DNA of 18,706 nucleotides from Kiritimatiellia bacterium. GTDB taxonomy: Bacteria > Verrucomicrobiota > Kiritimatiellia > UBA8416 > JABMPJ01. The notes beneath the pieces are model-generated. The model made no database searches and was not told where the DNA came from. It worked only from the letters and a program-made list of their open reading frames with translations. The stretch is taken from positions 1 through 18,706 of the forward strand of contig JAOZSS010000026.1 in assembly GCA_029939545.1 (NCBI GenBank), read 5' to 3'. The first letter of the stretch is position 1. Every line of letters starts with the position of its first letter. The position numbers and the translations under genes are program-made. Positions 1 to 6,756 of this stretch are shown piece by piece.

Positions 1-185
1 TGCAGAGTGAAGGGGCGGCGATTGCCGATCAGATGAAGGCTTCGCGCCGCGAACACATCAGCCGGTTGCAGAGCGAGGAGGTTTCGCCTTTCTTCAGTCT
101 CGCCTACACCGACATGCTGAACTACTACCGGCGCATGAAGGACCACGCCCTGAATATCGCGGAAGTGGTGGCCGGGGAGAAGTAG
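1..185 (+). CDS. Na/Pi cotransporter family protein, C-terminal PhoU-like end (5' partial)
   Basis: An open frame enters at base 3 and stops at the TAG at 183-185, giving the last 60 residues of a longer protein. The visible part is helical and charged, with RREHISRLQ followed by a segment ending YYRRMKDHALNIAEVVAGEK. That pattern, a basic helix, then about 25 residues, then a helix with DHALNIAE, resembles the PhoU-like cytosolic tail found after the membrane domain of bacterial Na/Pi symporters (NptA/YjbB type). Such proteins import or export phosphate coupled to sodium. The membrane part lies outside the window, so the call rests on the tail alone; a free-standing PhoU protein is the main alternative. 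It converges with the WYL regulator, whose stop is only 31 bases away. Confidence 0.55.
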   Translation, partial: QSEGAAIADQMKASRREHISRLQSEEVSPFFSLAYTDMLNYYRRMKDHALNIAEVVAGEK

Positions 186-187
186 GG

Positions 188-222
188 TCTGAAATCGGAG
201 ATCGAAAGTCGGAGGTCAGAGG
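188..222. repeat. Five tandem heptamers between convergent genes
   Basis: Five consecutive 7-base units, each beginning TC and fitting TCNRARR, fill the gap between the transporter stop at 185 and the regulator stop at 216-218. The last unit overlaps the final codons of the regulator on the other strand. The units are similar but not identical. No hairpin is evident. Confidence 0.6.
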
Positions 223-1190
223 GCGGCGTACTGGGTGAGGGTGGCGGTCAGCTCCTCGTGAACCATCGTCACGAGGGCTTTCGGCTTGAGCGGGTGTGCG
301 TGTGAGCCCCATGAGAGTATCCAGTCGCGTACCTCCTGCATGTGACGTGTTCGGAAGCGGATCTCCACGCCGTTGTCCCTGACATCGTGCAGCGTCTGTT
401 CCGGATGCCAGGTGCGTTCGCGGATATAGGGGGCGGCCTTCGCATCAAAGCGTATGGCCACGGCATGCTCCTTCGCATCCCAACGGATTCCGAATTGTTC
501 CCGCGCGAGAGCCTGCTCGTCGTACTGTTCGGGCAGCTCGAAGGTGGAGGTCTCAAGTGTGGCACCAAGGGCACGCGAGACGGCAAACGTGCGAATACCT
601 TCGCTGCGATGGCAGTAGGCAATCACGTACCATTCTCCTCTATGACCGACCAAGTGGTAGGGGTCGATGGTTCGGTCTGAAGGTTCCTGTCCAACGCCCG
701 CGTAGCGCATCGTCATCTGTCGGTCCTCGCGCATGGCCACGGCGATGGTTTCCCATACATCCGGGCGGATTGTGGTGATGGGCTCGGCGAAGACGGTCAC
801 CCGGCTGTCGAGCCAGGCGGGGTGTACCGAGACGCGATCGGGAAGCGAGTCCTCAATTTTGTTGAAGACTGAGAGCAGCCGTTCATGCAGGGGTGTGTTG
901 CGGAAGGCGCGCAGCGCCTGCTCTGCGACACAGACCGCAAACAGGTCGCTTTCGCTGATCGTGATAGCCGGTAGCCGGTAGTTGGGTTCGGTGTAGAAGA
1001 ACCCGAAGCGGGTAGGGGCATAGTCAATTGGCGCGTTCAACTCGTAGCGCAGGTAGTCAATGTCCCGCTGAATCGTCTTGGACGATACCTCCCACGTCTC
1101 CGCCAGCGATCGGCAGTTGGGATAGTGCCCCTTTCGGATCTCGCGGTCGATAAAGAGCAGTCGTCGGTACTGCGGCTTGAACTTGGGCAT
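216..1190 (-). CDS. YafY/WYL-domain transcriptional regulator
   Basis: Predicted 324-residue DNA-binding regulator. Residues about 10-50 form a winged helix-turn-helix of the HTH_11 type (SLAETWEVSSKTIQRDIDYL). The WYL domain covers about 146-212, with the diagnostic motif as EWYVIAYC (W187-Y188-V189) and a following RTFAVSRA. A C-terminal WCX-like extension covers about 238-320. Order and length match the YafY family, whose WYL domain senses a ligand, often nucleotide or nucleic-acid related, to control the HTH. The open frame continues upstream to 1508, but I chose the ATG at 1190 because GAGAGAGAGG lies just before it and the domain begins immediately; the upstream extension has no family-like sequence. 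A 17-base palindrome 32 bases upstream (1222-1238) could be an autoregulatory site. The regulated genes are unknown. Confidence 0.88.
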   Translation of the reverse strand: MPKFKPQYRRLLFIDREIRKGHYPNCRSLAETWEVSSKTIQRDIDYLRYELNAPIDYAPTRFGFFYTEPNYRLPAITISESDLFAVCVAEQALRAFRNTPLHERLLSVFNKIEDSLPDRVSVHPAWLDSRVTVFAEPITTIRPDVWETIAVAMREDRQMTMRYAGVGQEPSDRTIDPYHLVGHRGEWYVIAYCHRSEGIRTFAVSRALGATLETSTFELPEQYDEQALAREQFGIRWDAKEHAVAIRFDAKAAPYIRERTWHPEQTLHDVRDNGVEIRFRTRHMQEVRDWILSWGSHAHPLKPKALVTMVHEELTATLTQYAAL

Positions 1191-1221
1191 AGGCACCTCT
1201 CTCTCCACCTTGTTCCGTTGG

Positions 1222-1238
1222 ATATTCCCCGTGAATAT
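1222..1238. promoter_or_regulatory. Palindrome upstream of the WYL regulator, possible operator
   Basis: Perfect inverted repeat ATATTC-cccgt-GAATAT, 32 bases upstream of the regulator start and about 90 bases before a possible divergent small gene. Size and symmetry suit a dimeric HTH protein. The rest of 1191-1327 shows no clear sigma-70 promoter or RNA gene. A weaker GGAC/GTCC pair flanks 1263-1277. Confidence 0.3.
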
Positions 1239-1327
1239 TGGATAGCGAAAAACTTTACCCTGGGACGCTATATGTCCTACCCCATGTTGTACAGTCTTAA
1301 GCGCAACAATAGAGAAGGAGGTGTGCG

Positions 1328-1471
1328 ATGCGCAGGAGAGTGGACCGAGTAGTGATTGATGGGGTAATCGACGTGAGCGACGAGATGCGCTGGTGGCAGG
1401 TCCCGGTGGCACCAGAAACAAACAGGACGCATCGGGGACTATTCCGACGCGTCCTGCTGATGTTGATCTGA
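1328..1471 (+). CDS. Possible small protein, 47 aa, unknown function
   Basis: A short open frame starts at ATG 1328 directly after a near-perfect Shine-Dalgarno sequence, AGAAGGAGGT, with GGAGG six bases from the ATG. It encodes 47 residues starting MRRRVDRVVIDGVIDVSDEM and ending in a basic, hydrophobic tail (GLFRRVLLMLI). I recognise no family. It diverges from the WYL regulator. Its 3' half overlaps the inverted repeat that looks like the trxA terminator on the other strand, which argues either for dual use or against this being a gene. The strong ribosome binding site is the main support; size and lack of homology keep confidence low. Confidence 0.33.
   Translation: MRRRVDRVVIDGVIDVSDEMRWWQVPVAPETNRTHRGLFRRVLLMLI
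1411..1456 (-). terminator. Intrinsic terminator of the pyrH-frr-trxA cluster
   Basis: Inverted repeat 1423-1435 / 1444-1456: 13 positions with one mismatch (A1431/C1448) and an 8-base loop. It begins 36 bases after the trxA stop. Read on the minus strand the stem is followed by TTTGTTTCTGG, a U-rich tract, so it works in the trxA direction. The plus-strand side has no comparable T-run. Confidence 0.65.
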
Positions 1472-1491
1472 AACAGATCCGGGCGCCGGGC

Positions 1492-1821
1492 CTATAGATG
1501 GGCCTCAAGCTTCCCTTTGAGGGCGGCTTTGTTCATGGCGCCCACCATCTGCTCCTGCACCACACCATCCTTAACGATAAGGAGGGTGGGGATGGAGCGG
1601 ATGTTAAACTCGCCGGCCAGTTGCTGGTTGCTGTCGACGTCGACCTTGGCGATTTTGACCTGGCCATCCATCTCGTCGGCAAGCTCATCCAGGATAGGTG
1701 CGATTGCGCGACAGGGGCCACACCACTCGGCCCAGAAATCGACGATTACGGGGATAGAGCTATCCATTACCTCGGTTTGCCAGTTATCACCTTCGATATG
1801 CACGATCTTGTCACTTGCCAT
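1492..1821 (-). CDS. trxA: Thioredoxin
   Basis: A 109-residue thioredoxin, the normal length for a cytosolic TrxA. It carries the redox centre WAEWCGPC with cysteines at 34 and 37, the buried Asp28 in VIVDFWA, and the cis-proline before the second beta segment (IPTLLI, Pro78). It reduces protein disulfides such as those of ribonucleotide reductase and peroxiredoxins, and is itself recharged by thioredoxin reductase, which is not in the window. GAGGAG precedes the ATG by about ten bases. It is the last gene of the minus-strand cluster, 33 bases after the tail-anchored repeat protein and just before a good terminator. No signal peptide is present. Confidence 0.95.
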   Translation of the reverse strand: MASDKIVHIEGDNWQTEVMDSSIPVIVDFWAEWCGPCRAIAPILDELADEMDGQVKIAKVDVDSNQQLAGEFNIRSIPTLLIVKDGVVQEQMVGAMNKAALKGKLEAHL

Positions 1822-1854
1822 GTTGACCTACTCCTCGTTGGGGGCTTGTATGCT

Positions 1855-2985
1855 CTAGTTAACAATTTTTCCGGGCCACGACAGGTTCGGTCCGCCTGTC
1901 CATGATGACAGTTTGGTTCCGGATACGTTAGGACCGAAAGCCTGAGCGGCGAGCATGTAGATAACGACGCACAGGACGAGTGTGGCGGCGAGGGCCAGGA
2001 GCGCCCAGACAGCGCCGGGTTCATCGGAGCGGGGCTCATCACTTGGCTCGGGTGGAGTGAGTCCGAGTCCGGGCCGCGCAACGACCGATGCCGCAGTTGA
2101 GGCAGCGTCGGGTCGTTTCACGCGGATGGTCTTCTTCTGCGTAGGTGTTGCGTCGGCATCATCCAGCGGCAAGTGGTCGAGACGGGCGGTTTTGCTCATC
2201 TCGCCGCCATCGTCCGCCGCAGCCATCGCGGGCTTCTTCACCTTTACGGTGGCAGACTCGCTGCCTGGACGTTTAATCTTGATGGTCTTGGGACGCGCGG
2301 GATCGACGGGTTCAGCGGGTGCCTCGCTCTCTTTGTCGGCCGTCAGGGCTTCCTCGAGAGGAATGCGCGAGGTTTTCCGCTTCTCAGCATCGGCCTGGAT
2401 CTTCCTGCTATCCACGTCGGCAATCGGAACCGTGATGCTGAGCGGCTGGGTGGAGCGAACCTTGGGAACTTGAACGCTCGGCTTGATCTTGACCGTCTTC
2501 GGTTTGAGCGCGGGGACTTTGGCTTTATCCTTGTCGCCTGCCGCCTCGGGGCCTCTCGCGCTATCGAGAGGAATACGCGAGGTCTTCCGCTTGGTGTCGG
2601 TTTTGGCCGCGGCTGCAGCCTCCTCGGAGGGAGCCGCTTCTTCCGCTTTGGCTTCAGCCGGTTCGGGCTTCTGCGTGGCGGGGGCCGGCTTGGGCTTCAG
2701 CTTAATAGCGGGGCTCGCCGCCTCGGCGGCAGCTTCAGCTGCTTCGGCGGCGGCGATGATGGGAGCCGACTCGGCTTTTTCGGCAGGTTCCGCCGCAGGT
2801 TTCTGAGCGGCTGGCTTCACGACTAATCGGGAGGTGTTCTGCTTGACCGTTGCATCGGCAGGCGGCTTTGGCGCGAGTTTAGGCGCGGCCTCGGCGGTGG
2901 GTTCCTGTTTCAGGACGCCCTGCTTGCGCAAATTCAGTTTAGGTGGAAGCTTCGGTCCATCCTGCTTATCGGAATCATCTGCCAT
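1855..2985 (-). CDS. Tail-anchored, low-complexity protein with alternating TSRIPL and KTIKIKRP motifs
   Basis: 376 residues, no recognised family. Nearly all of it is charged, Ala/Pro/Lys/Glu-rich and probably disordered. One hydrophobic helix near the end (about 325-348, AVWALLALAATLVLCVVIYM) is followed by about 28 polar residues, giving a tail-anchored topology with the long N-terminal part probably cytosolic. Two short motifs alternate. Motif A (TSRIPL-like) occurs near 51, 135, 205 and 265; two copies share KRKTSRIPL exactly and the last is degenerate, KTARLDHLPL. Motif B (KTIKIKRP-like) occurs near 94, 163, 233, 246 and 285. The ATG at 2985 was chosen over one 24 bases upstream because GGGAGAG precedes it. 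It sits between frr and trxA on the same strand with 65- and 33-base gaps. The K-T-S/T-R cores could be phosphorylation or docking sites, but that is inference. Confidence 0.75.
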   Translation of the reverse strand: MADDSDKQDGPKLPPKLNLRKQGVLKQEPTAEAAPKLAPKPPADATVKQNTSRLVVKPAAQKPAAEPAEKAESAPIIAAAEAAEAAAEAASPAIKLKPKPAPATQKPEPAEAKAEEAAPSEEAAAAAKTDTKRKTSRIPLDSARGPEAAGDKDKAKVPALKPKTVKIKPSVQVPKVRSTQPLSITVPIADVDSRKIQADAEKRKTSRIPLEEALTADKESEAPAEPVDPARPKTIKIKRPGSESATVKVKKPAMAAADDGGEMSKTARLDHLPLDDADATPTQKKTIRVKRPDAASTAASVVARPGLGLTPPEPSDEPRSDEPGAVWALLALAATLVLCVVIYMLAAQAFGPNVSGTKLSSWTGGPNLSWPGKIVN

Positions 2986-3050
2986 TGTTTCTCTCCCGTG
3001 AAGACCCACCCACTATATCCCTTCTCATCCGGCGGGGTCAAGTGTGCCGC

Positions 3051-3614
3051 TCAGACCTCCATAATCTCGACTTCCTTGGTTTTGAGCCCCTCGTCAATAG
3101 AGGTGATGGTCTTGTCGGTCAGGTTCTGGATCTCCTTGAGCCCCTCGTCGCGGTCGTCTTCAGTTATCTTGCTGTTCTTCTGTAGTGCCTTGACGTGGTC
3201 ATTGGCTTCACGGCGGACATTGCGTACTGCCACACGCGAATCTTCGCTCATGCGACGGGCGACCTTGCCCAGCTCGCTGCGGCGCTCCTCGTTGAGTTCG
3301 GGAATCGGTACACGCACGACACGCCCATCGTTCATGGGGGTAACGCCGAGGTTGGCGGCGAGAATGGCCTTCTCGATCTCGGACAGAACCGAGGGATCGT
3401 AGGCGTTGATGACAATCAGGCGAGGCTCAGGCGTCGAGATGTTGGCCAATTCGCGCAGCCGGGTGGGTGCGCCATAGTAAGGGATCTGCACATTCTCCAC
3501 CAACGCGGGTGAAGCTTTGCCGGTACGGATGCCCGAAAACTGCTCATGCAGGAAGGCAAGCGACTTCTCCATCTTCTCTTCGCAGTCGATCAATACTTCT
3601 TCAACGGATTCCAT
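3051..3614 (-). CDS. frr: Ribosome recycling factor
   Basis: 187 residues, the usual RRF length. With EF-G it splits the post-termination ribosome so subunits can be reused. Family-typical stretches are visible: FSGIRTGKASPALVENV near 26-42, the central PEPRLIVINAYDPS, NDGRVVRVPIPELNEERR near 94-112, and the C-terminal helix VRNVRREANDHVKALQK that completes the three-helix bundle. GGAGAAGGACAC precedes the ATG. It lies 26 bases after pyrH, the classic pyrH-frr pair, but the usual rpsB-tsf genes are not upstream here; a divergent chorismate mutase gene takes their place. Confidence 0.96.
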   Translation of the reverse strand: MESVEEVLIDCEEKMEKSLAFLHEQFSGIRTGKASPALVENVQIPYYGAPTRLRELANISTPEPRLIVINAYDPSVLSEIEKAILAANLGVTPMNDGRVVRVPIPELNEERRSELGKVARRMSEDSRVAVRNVRREANDHVKALQKNSKITEDDRDEGLKEIQNLTDKTITSIDEGLKTKEVEIMEV

Positions 3615-3640
3615 GTGTCCTTCTCCTCGTCGCGTCTAGT

Positions 3641-4369
3641 TTAGCCACCCACGGTCGTGCCGACGTTCTCCCCGGCCACGATGCGCTCCATCACGCCGGG
3701 TTCAAAGAAATCGAATACCACGATCGGGATACTGTTCTCTCGGCAGAGCGAGAACGCCGCGCCATCCATGACTTTCAGGTTCTTGTGCAGCGCCTCGTCG
3801 TAGCTGAGGTGATCGTAGCGTGTTGCAGAGGGATTGCTGACCGGGTCGGCGGAGTAGATTCCGTCAACCTTGGTGCCTTTCATCAGCACGTCGGCTCTCA
3901 GCTCACTGGCACGCAGGGCGGCGGCGGAATCGGTGCTGAAATAGGGATTGCCGGTGCCGCCACCAAAGATGAGGATGCGACCCTTGCGGAGATGACGCAG
4001 GGCCCGGCGCAGGATGAAGGGCTCGGCCACCTTGTTCATGTCGATAGCCGTCAGAACACGCGTGTCGATGTTGTTGTGTTCAAGTGCGTTCTGTAGGGCG
4101 AGTGCGTTGATAATGGTGGCCAGCATGCCCATGTAGTCGCCCGAGGTGCGGTCGATGCCGCCCTGCTCCCCGCTAATGCCGCGAAAGATGTTGCCGCCCC
4201 CGACCACCACGGCCAGTTCCGCACCCATCTGGACAACGTCTTTGATCCGCTTGGCGATGCCGTCGCAGATCTCGGGGTCGATACTGAGCCCGCTCTCCTT
4301 GCTGCGCAGCGCTTCGCCGCTCAGCTTGAGGAGAATGCGTCGATACCGAACTGACTTGTCGTTATCCAT
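3641..4369 (-). CDS. pyrH: Uridylate (UMP) kinase
   Basis: 242-residue bacterial UMP kinase of the amino-acid kinase fold; converts UMP to UDP with ATP in pyrimidine nucleotide synthesis, usually as a hexamer. Motifs: KLSGEAL at 15-21, VVGGGNIFRG at 55-64, the DYMGMLATIINALALQ helix near 78-93, and FGGGTGNPYFSTD at 135-147 for phosphate and UMP binding. MKGTKVDGIYSADP near 163-176 is the ATP-side loop. Start at ATG 4369; the only clear ribosome binding candidate is GAAGGG about 12 bases upstream, just after a small hairpin (4388-4407). First gene of the minus-strand run with frr, the tail-anchored protein and trxA. Confidence 0.96.
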   Translation of the reverse strand: MDNDKSVRYRRILLKLSGEALRSKESGLSIDPEICDGIAKRIKDVVQMGAELAVVVGGGNIFRGISGEQGGIDRTSGDYMGMLATIINALALQNALEHNNIDTRVLTAIDMNKVAEPFILRRALRHLRKGRILIFGGGTGNPYFSTDSAAALRASELRADVLMKGTKVDGIYSADPVSNPSATRYDHLSYDEALHKNLKVMDGAAFSLCRENSIPIVVFDFFEPGVMERIVAGENVGTTVGG

Positions 4370-4387
4370 AGTGTCTCGGTTCCCTTC

Positions 4388-4407
4388 GGTCTGCCCGTAG
4401 GTAGACC
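4388..4407 (-). promoter_or_regulatory. Small hairpin with UACG loop in the pyrH leader
   Basis: Reading the minus strand, GGTCTACC-TACG-GGCAGACC folds into a stem with one A/C mismatch closed by a C(UACG)G tetraloop, a very stable loop class. It ends 18 bases before the pyrH ATG, directly upstream of the likely GAAGGG ribosome binding site. A regulatory role is inference; it could be chance. Confidence 0.25.
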
Positions 4408-4512
4408 ATGCATCTCGACGGGAGGTACGCTAACGGAAAAAGGGATAGGCGTAAAGGAAATCACAAAAGCCGTTGGCAGCGGAAACGAAATAGGGGTATG
4501 CTTGGGCACATC

Positions 4513-5247
4513 ATGACGAAGGAGCTTCAACTTGATCACTTGCGAGGGGTGCTGGTCCGGCTCGAAGAGACGATCATCTTCGGCCTGATCGAGCGTGCCC
4601 AGTTCCGGCGCAATCCTCCCGTCTATGAAACCGGTGGGATGGGCGGAGCCTTGGGCTCGAAGTCGCTGCTGGAATTCATGCTCCACGAGACCGAACGCTT
4701 ACACGCGCAAGTGCGCCGCTACACGAGTCCCGATGAGCATCCGTTCTTCGACGATCTGCCGGAGCCCATTCTGCCGTCCCTGGCCTACGCCGAGAACCCT
4801 CTGCACAAGAACCGGGTGAACGTGAATGCACAGATCATGCGGATGTATGTGGACGAGCTGGTACCGTTCATCAGTGCCGACGGCGATGACGCGAACTACG
4901 GATCGTGCGCAGTGATCGACGTGCACCTGTTGCAAGCGCTATCGAAACGGATTCATTACGGCATGTTCATTGCCGAGAGCAAGTATCGCGAAGAGCGCTC
5001 GACCTTCGATCCCCTCATCCGTGCGAACGACCAGGCCGCCATTGAGGCGGCCATTACGGTGACCCACGTGGAATGTCAGCTCTACGAGCGCGTCAGCCGC
5101 AAGGCGGCGGCCTATGGCAGCGAACTGCTGAATGCGGGCGATGGCAGTATTGCGCCCGAGAAGGTCCGCGCCATCTACGAACGCTGGATCATTCCGCCCT
5201 GCAAGCAGGTAGAGGTGGCCTATCTCCTGCAGCGCCTCAACGGTTGA
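4513..5247 (+). CDS. Chorismate mutase, eukaryotic (Aro7/AroQ beta) type
   Basis: 244 residues, all-helical AroQ-beta fold like yeast Aro7; converts chorismate to prephenate for Phe and Tyr. It follows the yeast protein along its length: LDHLRGVLVRLEETIIFGLIERAQF at the start, SLLEFMLHETE, RRYTSPDEHPFF, NYGSCAVIDV, LLQALSKRIHYGMFIAESKY, and VEVAYLLQRL at the end. Catalytic positions match by spacing: Arg16, Arg146, Lys157 and Glu234 (yeast Arg16, Arg157, Lys168, Glu246). The yeast Tyr/Trp allosteric site is partly kept: Arg68-Arg69 and Gly130-Ser131 are present but the position of Thr145 is Val134. I chose ATG 4513, which gives a yeast-like N-terminus; ATG 4498 in the same frame would add five residues, and neither has an ideal ribosome binding site. 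Divergent from pyrH; no other aromatic pathway gene is nearby. Confidence 0.9.
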   Translation: MTKELQLDHLRGVLVRLEETIIFGLIERAQFRRNPPVYETGGMGGALGSKSLLEFMLHETERLHAQVRRYTSPDEHPFFDDLPEPILPSLAYAENPLHKNRVNVNAQIMRMYVDELVPFISADGDDANYGSCAVIDVHLLQALSKRIHYGMFIAESKYREERSTFDPLIRANDQAAIEAAITVTHVECQLYERVSRKAAAYGSELLNAGDGSIAPEKVRAIYERWIIPPCKQVEVAYLLQRLNG

Positions 5248-5318
5248 GTTTTGCTGGACGTGTTCCGGCTTACCCGCTACTGTTTCTGTCGGAAGATACA
5301 TTATACAACGGGGGCTGA

Positions 5319-6641
5319 ATGGCGCATCTTGACGAACAAGCGCTGAAACGAGATTACCGGGAAGAGCTGCGGGCCACGAGTCTGCGCTACGGTCGGATGA
5401 TGGCCGGTGTCGGTGTACTCGTGCTGGGCTACATGTTTATCAACGATTACTTCCTCATGGGCGTGGGTGCCCTGGCGTTCACGCGTATGGTGGGTTTCAT
5501 TCCCTGCGTTGTGTATACGGTACTGTCATACACTTGCTTCAAACGCTGTCGGTCGTACATTATCCCTGCCCACGTGCTGCTGTCGGCATTCCTAATGGTC
5601 TCTTCGGGTCTATTCTCGGTAGGCCTGTTTATGACGGGGCTGGAGGGGAAGGCCTATGGTGCCGCTGGAACCATGCAGGCCAGTGTTCTGGCCACGTTCG
5701 TCTTCTGCAACGGTGTGCGGAAATATCTGTGGGCCATTGTGCTCATCCCGCTCGTGTTGACACTCGTGACGATTCTCTCGTGTTGTGCGCCCTCGCGGGT
5801 TGAACTGACGCTGTTCTACACGCCGTTCATCACGGCAGTATGTGTGGTGGCGGTGGGGGTCTCCCAAGCGCGCATGGCGGCGCGTGGCTACCGCATGGGT
5901 CGGCTGGTGGAAGTGCACAAGAATGATCTGGAAGAGAAAGCGGAGGCCCTGCAGCTCGCCAACAACGAGCTCCAGCAGTTTGCCAGCGCCGTGGCACACG
6001 ATCTGAAGGTTCCCCTGCATTCGATCCGCACCGCCCTGGAGACGATGGAGCTGCGCTCCGACACGACGGAGTCCGATAAGCAGGAATGGGTTGAGCAGAT
6101 GAGGTTTGTGACCGGTACGGCCGACCGGATGAGCCAGATGATAGCGAGCATGTTGAGCTATGCCTGCCTGGAGAATTGCAGCGAGGACTTCTGCTACGTG
6201 TCGCTGGATGAGGTCCTGGAGGCCGTGAAACTGAATCTCAAGCACCTCATTGAGGATAGCGGGGCGGAGATCTCTGCGGAGGCGCTTCCGGCTGTCTGGG
6301 GCGACCGGATGCAGCTCACCACACTGCTGCAGGAGTTGCTGGTCAATGCTATCAAGTACCGCAAGCCCGGTACCCAGGCTGCCATTCGCCTGTCGGTGGA
6401 GGACGACGGAGATTGGGCGCGGGTTCTGGTGCATGACAACGGCATCGGGTTCGAAGCGAAGCACAAGCGGGCGGTGTTTCGGCCCTACCAGCAACTGAAG
6501 ACCCACGCCAAGGGCGAAGGCAACGGCATCGGGCTGGCCTCCTGCGCCAAGATCGTCAAGCTCCACGGCGGCAGCATCGGTGTCGATCCGGTGGTCGACC
6601 AGGGCAGCACCTTTTACTTCACGCTGCCTAAGAGCGCCTAA
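5319..6641 (+). CDS. Membrane sensor histidine kinase
   Basis: 440 residues. The first 185 contain about six hydrophobic helices (about 28-46, 52-74, 80-105, 118-130, 136-156, 165-183) with short loops, so the sensor is probably within the membrane, not a large extracellular domain. A basic linker and coiled coil (195-221) lead to a HisKA dimerisation helix with the phospho-acceptor His227 in SAVAHDLKVPLHSI. The HATPase domain shows the N box (ELLVNAIKY, Asn343), G1 (VHDNGIGF, Asp373) and G2 (GEGNGIGLA, 399-406). No response regulator adjoins it, so it looks orphan; the NarL-type regulator at 10055 is an unlikely partner because such regulators normally pair with HisKA_3 kinases. GGGGG lies four bases before the ATG. 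It lies 71 bases after the chorismate mutase and is convergent with the transferase gene. Confidence 0.93.
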   Translation: MAHLDEQALKRDYREELRATSLRYGRMMAGVGVLVLGYMFINDYFLMGVGALAFTRMVGFIPCVVYTVLSYTCFKRCRSYIIPAHVLLSAFLMVSSGLFSVGLFMTGLEGKAYGAAGTMQASVLATFVFCNGVRKYLWAIVLIPLVLTLVTILSCCAPSRVELTLFYTPFITAVCVVAVGVSQARMAARGYRMGRLVEVHKNDLEEKAEALQLANNELQQFASAVAHDLKVPLHSIRTALETMELRSDTTESDKQEWVEQMRFVTGTADRMSQMIASMLSYACLENCSEDFCYVSLDEVLEAVKLNLKHLIEDSGAEISAEALPAVWGDRMQLTTLLQELLVNAIKYRKPGTQAAIRLSVEDDGDWARVLVHDNGIGFEAKHKRAVFRPYQQLKTHAKGEGNGIGLASCAKIVKLHGGSIGVDPVVDQGSTFYFTLPKSA

Positions 6642-6756
6642 CCCCAATGCCGTTCACGAGTTGCCGCCCCCGTCGGTCGCGCTCTTCGATGGCTGGACTC
6701 CTGTACCCTGACTCGGCGGGCGGACTTCTGCTGGGCGCACTGATCGCGGCCCTGGC

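Noticed and set aside
1191..1508. Upstream extension of the WYL regulator frame
   Set aside because: The added 106 residues resemble no regulator sequence, cross the terminator and palindrome, and the ATG at 1190 has its own ribosome binding site.
2173..2826. 217-codon plus-strand frame opposite the tail-anchored protein
   Set aside because: Gly/Arg/Phe-rich mirror of a low-complexity gene. The minus frame has the better ribosome binding site, a membrane helix and coherent repeated motifs.
5610..6647. 345-codon minus-strand open frame opposite the histidine kinase
   Set aside because: It mirrors the kinase gene, whose H, N, G1 and G2 boxes are all clear; the product has no coherent domain.
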